7,375 nucleotides of DNA from an uncultured Arcobacter sp. (GCA_937860115.1 CALMBI010000180.1:1-7375); one strand, 5' to 3'. Positions 1 through 7,286 are shown, counted from the stretch's first letter. Translations and numbers: made by a program. Notes: generated by a model not told the origin, from the letters alone.

Positions 1-30
1 CATGGTCATTAAGACAACCATAAGAGACAT
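1..30 (-). CDS. Possible 5' end of a further gene, cut by the window edge
   Basis: An open minus-strand frame runs off the left edge. Its first ATG is at 28-30 and it begins MSLMVVLMTM, a hydrophobic stretch like the start of a signal anchor or first membrane helix. The same frame is open back to position 78, and the residues before the ATG are basic (…LITSKIRYKI), as often precedes a membrane anchor, but no ATG, GTG or TTG lies there. The spacing before the ATG holds no clear Shine-Dalgarno sequence; an AAAGG about 50 nt upstream is too far away to serve it. Only ten codons are visible, so no function can be assigned, and the frame may be non-coding. Confidence 0.3.
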   Translation of the reverse strand, partial: MSLMVVLMTM

Positions 31-72
31 AATTTTGTATCTAATCTTTGACGTGATTAACTTGTATATTGT

Positions 73-101
73 AAACCTTTAAAGTGATTTCTTTGAGGTT
101 T
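73..101 (-). promoter_or_regulatory. Imperfect dyad (hairpin or operator) after the DedA gene
   Basis: Read on the minus strand, AAACCT and AGGTTT form a six-pair outer stem. After a small internal loop (C opposite AA), AAAG and CTTT form a four-pair inner stem around a six-base loop. No U-tract follows on the minus strand, so it is a poor intrinsic terminator. It lies just downstream of a TATAAT box, where a repressor operator or a 5'-leader hairpin could sit. The structure is seen in the sequence; its role is inferred. Confidence 0.35.
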
Positions 102-107
102 ATTATA
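102..107 (-). promoter_or_regulatory. Candidate -10 box (TATAAT) for a gene beyond the left edge
   Basis: A perfect TATAAT on the minus strand lies 12 nt after the DedA stop codon and points towards the truncated frame at 30-1. No convincing -35 hexamer is present, which is normal for Campylobacterota sigma-70 promoters. In DNA this AT-rich a TATAAT can occur by chance. Confidence 0.3.
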
Positions 108-119
108 TTCAAGCTAAAC

Positions 120-650
120 TTAATAGCGTTTAAATAATTGAAAAATTAAAATAAAAAGTAATATTAATGTAATGATCCCTATATTTTTATATTCTTCTAG
201 TGAATCTAAAAAAACTTGACCTAAAGAGTATGAAATAAGCCCAATAATCATCCCCCAGATAGATGAAGCAAGCAAATTATAAATAGAAAATTTTTTAAAA
301 TCAAATTTAGTAAGTCCCATAGCTAAAGGTACAAGGGTTTTTACACCATAAATATATTTTTGAATAAATATGATCCAAACACCATATTTTCTCATAAGTA
401 AATGAGATAATGCTATTTTTCTACCCCATTTTGACATCATAGATTTTGCATAAGCTTTGTTATTTCGTGCAACCAAAAATAAAAATTGATCCCCTAAAAA
501 ATTAGAAACAACTGCCACACTAATCGCATAATAAATATTAAGATCCCCAGCATAACTAAATACTCCAGCAATCGCTAGAGCCAACATTCCACCACCGAAA
601 CTATATAAAAAAAGGGCTATATAGCCCCAGTCATGGATAAATGATTCCAT
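120..650 (-). CDS. DedA-family (VTT domain) integral membrane protein
   Basis: This 176-residue inner-membrane protein belongs to the DedA/SNARE-associated family, whose studied members are lipid or small-molecule transporters (undecaprenyl-phosphate or phospholipid translocation) needed for envelope integrity. Hydrophobic segments lie near residues 9-33, 38-61, 90-113, 122-146 and 155-173. Family landmarks are the SNFLGDQ stretch (50-55), matching the conserved G-D of DedA proteins, and QKYIYGVKTLVPLAMG (97-112), matching the usual R-(F/Y)-x-P-G-x-R-T-x-x-P-x-x-A-G signature. Both arginines of that signature are lysines here (K98, K104). The N-terminal E-x-x-x-P-x-P-G-E region is replaced by YSFGGGMLAL, with no acidic residue. 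The start lies 3 nt after the htpG stop with only a weak ribosome binding site, which suggests translational coupling to htpG. Family assignment is firm; the substrate is unknown. Confidence 0.87.
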   Translation of the reverse strand: MESFIHDWGYIALFLYSFGGGMLALAIAGVFSYAGDLNIYYAISVAVVSNFLGDQFLFLVARNNKAYAKSMMSKWGRKIALSHLLMRKYGVWIIFIQKYIYGVKTLVPLAMGLTKFDFKKFSIYNLLASSIWGMIIGLISYSLGQVFLDSLEEYKNIGIITLILLFILIFQLFKRY

Positions 651-653
651 TTT

Positions 654-2525
654 TTAAAGAGCTTTAGCCATGATGTTACTTAATCTTTTTGCAAAACCAA
701 TAGGATCTTTTAGTTCCATACCTTCTGATATTTTCGCTTGGTCAAGTAAAAGAAAAGAAATATCTTCAATCATCGCATCATCCGCACAACCATTAAGAGC
801 TTGAACAATCTTATGCTCTGGATTGATCTCTAAAATTGGAGCAGATTCTGGCATCTCTTGTCCCATCATTCTAAACATATGAGCCATTGAAGCCATTGGG
901 TCACTACTATCTTTTACTACACAAGATGGAGAGTCACTGAGTCTATTTGTAGTTCTTACATCTTTTACTTCAGTTCCTAAAATATTTTTAATTTTTTCTA
1001 CTATTGAAGCAAATTTTTCATCGATCTCTTTTTTCTCTTCTTCAGTTTGTTCTGTTTTTGGTGCTTCACAAGCTGTGATATCTTTTAAGTCCCAATCTTG
1101 ATATTTTCCAATACTTGGAGTGATGATCTCATCAATCTCTTTATCATCAAGGATTAAAACTTCAATATTGTTCTTTTTGTAACTTTCAAGTAGTGGTGAA
1201 TTTCTAAGAACTTTTTCATCCGCACCAATGATATAATAGATAGCTTTTTGCTCACTCTCAGCTCTTTCTTTATATTCAGCTAACGAAGTCATTTTCTCAC
1301 TGTCATTTGTAGATTTGTATCTTACAAGCTCTAAGATAGCATCTTTATTTACATAATCTTGATACACACCCTCTTTTAGTGGTCTATTGTACTCTTTGAT
1401 AAATGTTTTGTATTTTTCTTCATCTTTTGAAAGTTTTTTAATCTCACTTAAAACTTTTTTGATAGATGATTGTTTGATATTTGCCATCACTTTATTTTCT
1501 TGTAAAAGTTCTCTGCTTACATTTAAAGGTAAATCTTCACTATCAATGATTCCTCTTACAAATCGTAAATATGTAGGAAGTAACTCTTTTTCACTATCAG
1601 TGATAAAAACTCTTTTTACATACAGCTTCACACCTGGTTGAAAATCAACTCTATACATATCCATTGGTGCTTTACTTGGGATATAAAATAGTGTTGTATA
1701 TTCACTTACACCCTCAGCTTTTGTATGTACATAAAGAAGTGGATTCTCACTATCATGACTAATTGTTTTATAAAATTGGTTGTAATCATCCTCTTTTAAA
1801 CTTGATTTACTTTGTGTCCAAAGAGCTGTTGCTTCATTGATTTGCTCTCTTTTAGACTCCATAGTTTTCTCTTTAGTTTCCTCATTTTCAACCTCTTCTC
1901 TAAAGTTCATAAAAATTGGATAAGCGATATGATTTGAGTATTTTTTTACAACCTCTTTAATTTTATACTTACTTGTATAATCATTTACTTCCTCTTCTTT
2001 AAGTTTAATATAGATGACAGTTCCATTTTCATCTTTGATACAAGGTGCTAAATCATAACTCCCCTCACCATCACTTGACCATTTGTGTGCAATATCTTCA
2101 CCAGCTCTTTTTGAGATAACATCAACTCTATCAGCAACCATAAATACTGAGTAAAATCCAACACCAAATTGTCCAATCAATTTGCTATCTTTTTTTGCAT
2201 CACCACTTAAACTTTCAATAAATGATTTTGTCCCTGATTTTGCAATAGTTCCTAAAGATGAGATAAGATCAGCTTCATTCATACCTATACCATTGTCGCT
2301 AATTGTTAAAGATTTATCCTCTTCATCTATTTTGATGTTGATTTGTGGAGTTGTCTCAAACCCTTTCAGTTTTTCATCTGTAAGTTTAAGATACTCTAGT
2401 TTATCAATCGCATCACTTGCATTTGAAACTAATTCTCGGATAAAAATCTCTTTATTTGAGTATAAAGAGTGTGTCATAAGTTTTAATAGTTGCCCTACTT
2501 CTGTTTGAAATTCGTGTTTTGCCAT
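654..2525 (-). CDS. htpG: Molecular chaperone HtpG (bacterial Hsp90)
   Basis: This 623-residue cytosolic ATP-dependent chaperone has full family length. The N-terminal GHKL ATPase domain (about 1-210) carries the catalytic Glu31 and Asn35 in RELVSNASDA, Asp77 in DNGIGM, the lid segment GTIAKSGTKSF (92-102) and GQFGVGFYSVF (118-128). The middle client-binding domain (about 225-490) has ALWTQSK (234-240), YVKRVFITD (302-310) and the γ-phosphate-contacting arginine Arg338 in LPLNVSREL. The C-terminal dimerisation domain follows and ends in MAKAL. The ATG is preceded by AAGGAG at a 6-nt spacing. An 84-nt gap separates it from the upstream glycosyltransferase, and a CIRCE operator at 2595-2621 overlaps that gap, so HrcA-repressed heat-shock control is likely. 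The dedA-like gene follows after 3 nt, probably in the same transcript. All key residues are present. Confidence 0.98.
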   Translation of the reverse strand: MAKHEFQTEVGQLLKLMTHSLYSNKEIFIRELVSNASDAIDKLEYLKLTDEKLKGFETTPQINIKIDEEDKSLTISDNGIGMNEADLISSLGTIAKSGTKSFIESLSGDAKKDSKLIGQFGVGFYSVFMVADRVDVISKRAGEDIAHKWSSDGEGSYDLAPCIKDENGTVIYIKLKEEEVNDYTSKYKIKEVVKKYSNHIAYPIFMNFREEVENEETKEKTMESKREQINEATALWTQSKSSLKEDDYNQFYKTISHDSENPLLYVHTKAEGVSEYTTLFYIPSKAPMDMYRVDFQPGVKLYVKRVFITDSEKELLPTYLRFVRGIIDSEDLPLNVSRELLQENKVMANIKQSSIKKVLSEIKKLSKDEEKYKTFIKEYNRPLKEGVYQDYVNKDAILELVRYKSTNDSEKMTSLAEYKERAESEQKAIYYIIGADEKVLRNSPLLESYKKNNIEVLILDDKEIDEIITPSIGKYQDWDLKDITACEAPKTEQTEEEKKEIDEKFASIVEKIKNILGTEVKDVRTTNRLSDSPSCVVKDSSDPMASMAHMFRMMGQEMPESAPILEINPEHKIVQALNGCADDAMIEDISFLLLDQAKISEGMELKDPIGFAKRLSNIMAKAL

Positions 2526-2531
2526 AGTAAT

Positions 2532-2537
2532 CTCCTT
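2532..2537 (-). promoter_or_regulatory. htpG ribosome binding site
   Basis: AAGGAG on the minus strand lies six bases before the htpG ATG. It is the strongest Shine-Dalgarno match in the window, in keeping with a highly expressed chaperone, and it confirms the chosen start. Confidence 0.85.
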
Positions 2538-2551
2538 AGATTTTTGTAATG

Positions 2552-2585
2552 TTTATAATATTTTGAATTGAAATAATAATGAAAA
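2552..2585 (-). promoter_or_regulatory. Probable htpG promoter
   Basis: Between the CIRCE element and the htpG ribosome binding site the minus strand is very AT-rich. It contains overlapping -10 candidates TATTAT (2555-2560) and TATAAA (2552-2557). About 17 bases further upstream only a weak -35 resemblance (TTCATT) is present, as is usual in Campylobacterota. A second possible -10, TTTATAAA, directly abuts the CIRCE element (2587-2594). The start point cannot be fixed from sequence alone, but any promoter in this gap would be within reach of a repressor bound at 2595-2621. Confidence 0.5.
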
Positions 2586-2594
2586 GTTTATAAA

Positions 2595-2621
2595 TTAGCA
2601 CTTAAAGTTTTAGAGTGCTAA
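2595..2621 (-). promoter_or_regulatory. CIRCE heat-shock operator (HrcA binding site) for htpG
   Basis: On the minus strand the sequence reads TTAGCACTC, nine bases, then AAGTGCTAA. The established CIRCE consensus is TTAGCACTC-N9-GAGTGCTAA, so this matches 17 of 18 arm positions with the exact nine-base spacer. HrcA represses from such sites and is released on heat shock through its dependence on GroEL. The element lies 70 nt upstream of the htpG ATG and just upstream of its probable promoter. The perfect arm encodes the last three sense codons (Leu-Ala-Leu) of the upstream glycosyltransferase gene, and the spacer starts with that gene's TAA. That the site is functional is an inference; the hrcA gene is not in this window. 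Confidence 0.88.
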
Positions 2622-3464
2622 TTTTTCTATAATTTTGTTTAGTTTTGTTTGCTGATATTCGTAATTAAAATGTGATGCAATCTCTTTATTTTCTTTTTTG
2701 ATCTTTTTCATCTCCCCTTTAACACGAAGTAACATATCAATTTTATAAGAGATATTTGGATCTTTTGGTCCATCCATTATCGAAAAAACATCCATTATTT
2801 CTATAGCATTATTGTTTGTTGTTGAAAAAACTACACATTTGTTTGCCATCGCTTTTAAAACTAAAAGTGAAAAATTTTCTAATGTTGTAGGAAGTACAAA
2901 AATATCTGCAACTTCAAAAACCTCTTTCTCTACAAATATAACACTATCAAGCATTTTATTGTGTGTAAGAAGTTCTTGAGCATAAATCTTTTGTTTTTCA
3001 TCAGGCGCTGTGATCACTGCTTTCCAATTTGTCATCTCAAGATTTTGTAAAATTCCTACGAACTGCGCAAATCCGTTTTTTATAAAATCTTTTGCTGTAA
3101 AATAAATTATTTTTGCTTTTGGGTCTATCCCATTTTCCTCTTTAAAAACTTTTTGGAGATCCTTTTTTTTATACTCTTTTGCTTCATATGCAGGCAAAAT
3201 CACCTCTATAGAAGATCCATCAATTCCTAGTTTGTTTAGAATATTATTTTTTAAAATTGTAGAATTAACAATCGTTACCTTACTATTTTTTATAAGTCGA
3301 GTAGATAACTCTGTAAGCCCTCCACTATGAAAATAGATATCTGGATAAACTCTTTTTTTCACACCTATTTTTGTTAAAAATCCACCATCTTTATAGAGTG
3401 TTACATCATATGTTGATTCAAGATATTTCGTAAGTAATGTTTCATTTTTATAATACACTATCAT
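2610..3464 (-). CDS. Small GT-B glycosyltransferase, GT4-like, atypical
   Basis: This 284-residue cytosolic or membrane-peripheral protein resembles family 4 glycosyltransferases, which transfer a sugar from a nucleotide-sugar donor, often in surface-polysaccharide assembly. The C-terminal nucleotide-binding half is recognisable: a strand with IIYFTAKDFIKNGF (119-132), then ADIFVLPTTLENFSLLVLKAMANK (186-209) and STTNNNAIEIM (214-224), equivalent to the usual P-S-x-x-E-x-F-G-L-x-x-L-E-A-M-A-x-G…E-I-V block. Of the EX7E pair, Glu196 is present but the second position is Lys204. The N-terminal half is short (about 115 residues) and lacks the usual glycine-rich acceptor-side start. The total is well below the 350-400 usual for the family. 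Its AAGGA overlaps the stop codon of the upstream kinase, so the two are probably translationally coupled. Donor and acceptor are unknown, and loss of activity is possible. Confidence 0.7.
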   Translation of the reverse strand: MIVYYKNETLLTKYLESTYDVTLYKDGGFLTKIGVKKRVYPDIYFHSGGLTELSTRLIKNSKVTIVNSTILKNNILNKLGIDGSSIEVILPAYEAKEYKKKDLQKVFKEENGIDPKAKIIYFTAKDFIKNGFAQFVGILQNLEMTNWKAVITAPDEKQKIYAQELLTHNKMLDSVIFVEKEVFEVADIFVLPTTLENFSLLVLKAMANKCVVFSTTNNNAIEIMDVFSIMDGPKDPNISYKIDMLLRVKGEMKKIKKENKEIASHFNYEYQQTKLNKIIEKLAL

Positions 3465-3476
3465 TTTATTATTTCC

Positions 3477-5468
3477 TTATTCAGCTCTAAATCTTATAGT
3501 TAAGAGTGCACCTTTCATTGTTTTGTTTTCATAAGTATATGCACTATTTTTTGCTTCAATTGTTCCATCAAATCCTTCAACAACTATTCTATAGCTCATA
3601 TGAAGTCCAAGTCCAGTACCTTGTGATTTATGTTTGGTGGTAAAATATGGTTCAAAAATATTTTCAATAATACTCTCATCTATTCCTCCACCATTATCTT
3701 TTAGATTTATTACAACATCATCATTATCCAAAAATCCATCTATAAAAATAATTTTATCCTCTATCTCATTTTCGTTAAGCGAATCTTTTGAATTATTAAA
3801 AAGATTGATAAGACATTGATTGAGTTCATTTGGATACGAATTGAGCATAATCGATTGATCAATATTTAGTATCATACGAATATCATTATTTTTAATCGTA
3901 CCCTCAACCAATTGAAGAAAACTATCTATTTGTTCTTTTAAATTAAAGTGAACTTTTACTCTATCACCTTTGATAAAATTTCTAAAATCATCTATCGTTT
4001 GAGAAAGATATTGTGCATTTTTATTTATTGATTCACATGCATTATTGATTTTTTCATCCGTAAGTGTTCTAAGCTCATTGTGAAGTTGAATTCCTGTTGC
4101 TGAAACCGATATCACAGAGAGTGGTTGTCTCCATTGATGAGCAATATTGCCTATCATTTCACCCATTGCAGCCATTTTTTCAGATTTATAAAGTTGCTCA
4201 TTTACCACTTTATTTTTTTCTACCTCTTGGTCTATTTTTGTTTCTAGATTATAAATATTATCTTCAATCTTAGTAGCCATCGTATTAAATTCTTTTGCAA
4301 GTATTCCTATCTCATCGTTTTGATCTATCTTACATCGCAGTGAATAATCCCCTAAAGAGATCGATGTAGCAAACTTTGAAAGTTTTGTTATTGGATCTAA
4401 TAACCTTTCTAAAAAAAGGTAACTTAATATAATTGCAATCAAGATCGCTATACAAGCGATTAAAGAAACATAAATCAAAACACTATGTGACGAATCTTTA
4501 AAATCATTTTCATACACTGATGATCCTACATACCAATCAAGTTCTGGAATATACTCAATCCATGCTATTTTGTTGTAAACAAAATTTTCTTTATCCTCTA
4601 ATTTATTCCATTTGTATGCCAACATTTTATCATCAGATAGTGCAGCACTTTTCAAATCTTCTAAAAGATGACGTTTTGTACTTGGATTAATAAAATCTTT
4701 TATAGACGTACCATCTATTTTTTTGTCAGGATGCGCTATCAAAAGTCCACTCGAATCAAAGATATATAAATATCCAGTTTTTCCAATTTTTGTTTCAGAG
4801 ATAATTTGTTTTAGTTGATTTTTAAGTTCATCTTTTCTTTTGCTGACCTCTTTATCAATATCATCGATATATACACCTGTTCCAATAATCCATTTGTATT
4901 TTGAGTATGCTCTTACAAATGAGATTTTTGGTTGTGGTTTTACTTCATCAGGTTTTGGCCAAAGATAAGAAACAAACCCCTCTTTTGTATCTTTTGATAC
5001 CACTTGTACCATCTCATTAAAAAGAAATTTTCCATTGCTATCTTTATATTCTTTCAGACTTTTACCATCTAATTCATTTGCAAATGGATGCATAATCATC
5101 TTTCGCTCAAAATCATTGATCCAAAAATATCCATCTTGCCCATATTTGATCTTTTTGATGATATTTATTATTTCTTTTTGTGAAAGATTTGGATCATTTA
5201 ATGTACTGCTCCAAAGAGTATCACTTACTTCTTTTAATTGCATTTTATGTTGTTCTAATGCATCTTTTTTATAGGTTTCAAGATCAAGATAAACATTTTT
5301 TGAAATTGTAACAATTTTTGAAAGAGCCTCTTTTGCATTTTTTTCTTCTAGTTGATGGATGCTTGTCTCAACCTTAGGAAGAACAAAAAAAGCAAGTAAT
5401 AATGTATACCCAGTAATTAAAGCAACAACACCAAAAAGTGCTTTTTTAAAAATAGCAGAATGGAACAT
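3477..5468 (-). CDS. Membrane sensor histidine kinase, tandem Cache domains, HAMP, HisKA/HATPase
   Basis: This 663-residue inner-membrane sensor kinase autophosphorylates on a histidine in response to a periplasmic signal. It has a membrane helix at 11-30 and a periplasmic region at about 31-328 with two Cache repeats: DGYFWIND…MIMHP…LDGKSL (112-138) ending WIIGTGVYIDD (193-203), and TGYLYIFDSSGLLIAHP (231-247) ending WYVGSSVYENDF (312-323). A second membrane helix (329-352), a HAMP linker (about 353-402) and a coiled coil (405-432) follow. The phospho-acceptor box is MGEMIGNIAHQWRQPL, with His444. The ATPase domain has N-box Asn555/Asn559, DNGGGI (591-596), FEPYFTT (605-611) and GTGLGLHMS (617-625). 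Such tandem Cache modules often bind small carboxylates such as pyruvate or acetate, but the ligand cannot be read here. No response regulator is in view. It lies 17 nt after lepA, with only a weak GGA-type ribosome binding site. Confidence 0.93.
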   Translation of the reverse strand: MFHSAIFKKALFGVVALITGYTLLLAFFVLPKVETSIHQLEEKNAKEALSKIVTISKNVYLDLETYKKDALEQHKMQLKEVSDTLWSSTLNDPNLSQKEIINIIKKIKYGQDGYFWINDFERKMIMHPFANELDGKSLKEYKDSNGKFLFNEMVQVVSKDTKEGFVSYLWPKPDEVKPQPKISFVRAYSKYKWIIGTGVYIDDIDKEVSKRKDELKNQLKQIISETKIGKTGYLYIFDSSGLLIAHPDKKIDGTSIKDFINPSTKRHLLEDLKSAALSDDKMLAYKWNKLEDKENFVYNKIAWIEYIPELDWYVGSSVYENDFKDSSHSVLIYVSLIACIAILIAIILSYLFLERLLDPITKLSKFATSISLGDYSLRCKIDQNDEIGILAKEFNTMATKIEDNIYNLETKIDQEVEKNKVVNEQLYKSEKMAAMGEMIGNIAHQWRQPLSVISVSATGIQLHNELRTLTDEKINNACESINKNAQYLSQTIDDFRNFIKGDRVKVHFNLKEQIDSFLQLVEGTIKNNDIRMILNIDQSIMLNSYPNELNQCLINLFNNSKDSLNENEIEDKIIFIDGFLDNDDVVINLKDNGGGIDESIIENIFEPYFTTKHKSQGTGLGLHMSYRIVVEGFDGTIEAKNSAYTYENKTMKGALLTIRFRAE

Positions 5469-5485
5469 TTTTATCTATCCATGAC

Positions 5486-7279
5486 TTATGAATCGATTTT
5501 TAATACCGCCATAAATGCCTCTTGAGGAACATTTACTTTTCCGATCGCTTTCATTCTTTTTTTACCCTCTTTTTGCTTTTCAAGGAGTTTTCGTTTTCTT
5601 GTGATATCTCCACCATAACATTTAGCAGTAACATTTTTACCCATAGATTTAACAGTTTCTCTTGCTATGATTGTATTACCAATACTCGCTTGTATAGCTA
5701 CTTCAAAAAGTTGTCTAGGGATCAGTTCTTTAAGTTGTTTAACAAACTCTCTTCCTCTACTTAATGCTTTTTCTTCTGGTACGATAATAGAAAGAGCATC
5801 TACAATATCACCTGCTACCCTTACATCAAGTTTTTTCAAATCCCCTTCTCTAAATTCAATAGGTTCATAATCAAAACTTGCATACCCTTTTGTATAAGAT
5901 TTGAGTTTGTCATAAAAATCCATAATGATTTCATTCATAGGGATCTCATACTCTAAGAGTACCCTTTTTCCTAGATAATCCATCTTTTTTTGGATCCCTC
6001 TTCTATCATTAAGAAGTCTTATCAGATTTCCTACATACTCATCAGGAGTAAGAATTGTTGCCCTGACATAAGGTTCTAAAACTTTATCTATTTTACTTAC
6101 ATTTGGTAACTCACTAGGATTTTGTATCTCAATTTCTGTTCCATCTGTTTGAATAACTCTATACACAACAGTTGGTGCAGTTGCAATCAAATCAAGATCA
6201 AATTCTCTCTCTAATCTTTCTTTGATAACCTCCATATGAAGCATCCCTAAAAATCCCGTTCTAAATCCACTTCCAAGTGCAGCTGAACTCTCAGGTTCAT
6301 AGCTAATTGAACTATCATTGAGTTTGAGTTTATCTAAAGCATCTCTTAAATCCTCAAATTTATCTGTTTCAATCGGATAAAGTCCAGCGAATACAAAGCT
6401 TTTTGCTGGTTCAAATCCATGAATCGGTTCACTTGTAGGTTTTTTTGCATCAGTCATCGTATCACCTACCGCAATAGCATCAACCGTTTTAATCCCAAGG
6501 ACTACAATTCCAATTTCACCTGTTTTTATTTCAAGTGTATCTTGTCTTTTAATTGGATGTGGATACATGAGGTTGATCACTTGGTGTGTTGCACCTGTAT
6601 TCATAGCAGTTATCATTTGCCCTTTTTTGATAGACCCATCATAGACTCTTACAAGTGCTAAAGCCCCTAAATAATTATCAAACCAACTATCATATATAAG
6701 TGCTTTTGTTGGTGCATTTTCATCTCCATTTGGAGCTGGTACACGATCAACAATACTATCTATCAAATCTTTTACACCAAGCCCAGTTTTTGCACTTACA
6801 AGGTTATGCTCTGTACAATCAAGTCCAATAGCTTCTTCCACTTCAGACAAAACTCTATCAGGATCAGCAGATGGTAAATCTATCTTATTTACAACAGGAA
6901 GGAGTGTCAAATCATTATCAAGTGCTATGTAAACATTTGCTATCGTTTGAGCTTCAACACCTTGAGTAGAATCAACGATAAGTAAAGCACCTTCAGATGA
7001 AGCTAAACTTCTACTCACCTCATAACTAAAATCAACATGTCCTGGAGTGTCGATAAGATTTAGAATGTAATGTTCACCATCTTTTACGTAGTCAAGTCTA
7101 ACAGACTGAGCTTTTATCGTAATCCCTCTTTCTTTTTCGATATCCATTGTATCCATCATCTGAGCTGTCATCTCTCGCTCTGTTACTGCACCACACTCTT
7201 GGATAATTCTATCAGCTAGTGTACTCTTTCCATGATCAATATGAGCGATAATACTAAAATTTCTAATTTTGCTTTGCAA
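5486..7279 (-). CDS. lepA: Elongation factor 4 (LepA), ribosome-associated GTPase
   Basis: This 597-residue protein has the standard LepA length. LepA binds the ribosome, favours back-translocation in vitro and affects initiation and fidelity under stress. The GTPase domain (about 1-185) shows G1 AHIDHGKST (12-20), G2 region RGITIKAQ (51-58), G3 DTPGH with the catalytic His81, G4 NKID (131-134) and G5 SAKTG (162-166). A β-barrel domain II (about 190-285), EF-G-like domains with GFLGMLHMEVIKERLEREF (near 340-360) and the LepA-specific C-terminal domain follow, the last with basic GKKRMK (572-577) near the end. The start codon is TTG. An in-frame TAA lies 30 nt upstream with no ATG or GTG between, and the first internal ATG (Met37) would remove the P-loop. 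AAGGA seven bases upstream supports this start. It appears to be the first gene of a unit continuing into the kinase. Confidence 0.98.
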   Translation of the reverse strand: MQSKIRNFSIIAHIDHGKSTLADRIIQECGAVTEREMTAQMMDTMDIEKERGITIKAQSVRLDYVKDGEHYILNLIDTPGHVDFSYEVSRSLASSEGALLIVDSTQGVEAQTIANVYIALDNDLTLLPVVNKIDLPSADPDRVLSEVEEAIGLDCTEHNLVSAKTGLGVKDLIDSIVDRVPAPNGDENAPTKALIYDSWFDNYLGALALVRVYDGSIKKGQMITAMNTGATHQVINLMYPHPIKRQDTLEIKTGEIGIVVLGIKTVDAIAVGDTMTDAKKPTSEPIHGFEPAKSFVFAGLYPIETDKFEDLRDALDKLKLNDSSISYEPESSAALGSGFRTGFLGMLHMEVIKERLEREFDLDLIATAPTVVYRVIQTDGTEIEIQNPSELPNVSKIDKVLEPYVRATILTPDEYVGNLIRLLNDRRGIQKKMDYLGKRVLLEYEIPMNEIIMDFYDKLKSYTKGYASFDYEPIEFREGDLKKLDVRVAGDIVDALSIIVPEEKALSRGREFVKQLKELIPRQLFEVAIQASIGNTIIARETVKSMGKNVTAKCYGGDITRKRKLLEKQKEGKKRMKAIGKVNVPQEAFMAVLKIDS

Positions 7280-7286
7280 ACTATTT

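Noticed and set aside
42..112. Minus-strand TTG-initiated frame of 23 codons after dedA
   Set aside because: It has no Shine-Dalgarno sequence, a rare start and no recognisable content, and it overlaps the promoter-like TATAAT.
5471..5482. A three-codon frame (ATG GAT AGA TAA) on the minus strand between lepA and the kinase, ending four bases before the kinase start
   Set aside because: It could in principle couple translation, but it has no clear ribosome binding site of its own and so short a frame is easily due to chance.
1387..6661. Several plus-strand open frames of 60-110 codons inside htpG, the kinase and lepA (for example 1387-1641, 2182-2508, 5035-5274, 6419-6661)
   Set aside because: They lie wholly opposite well-supported minus-strand genes, have compositions typical of antisense frames (Ser-, Phe- and Leu-rich) and show no recognisable domain.
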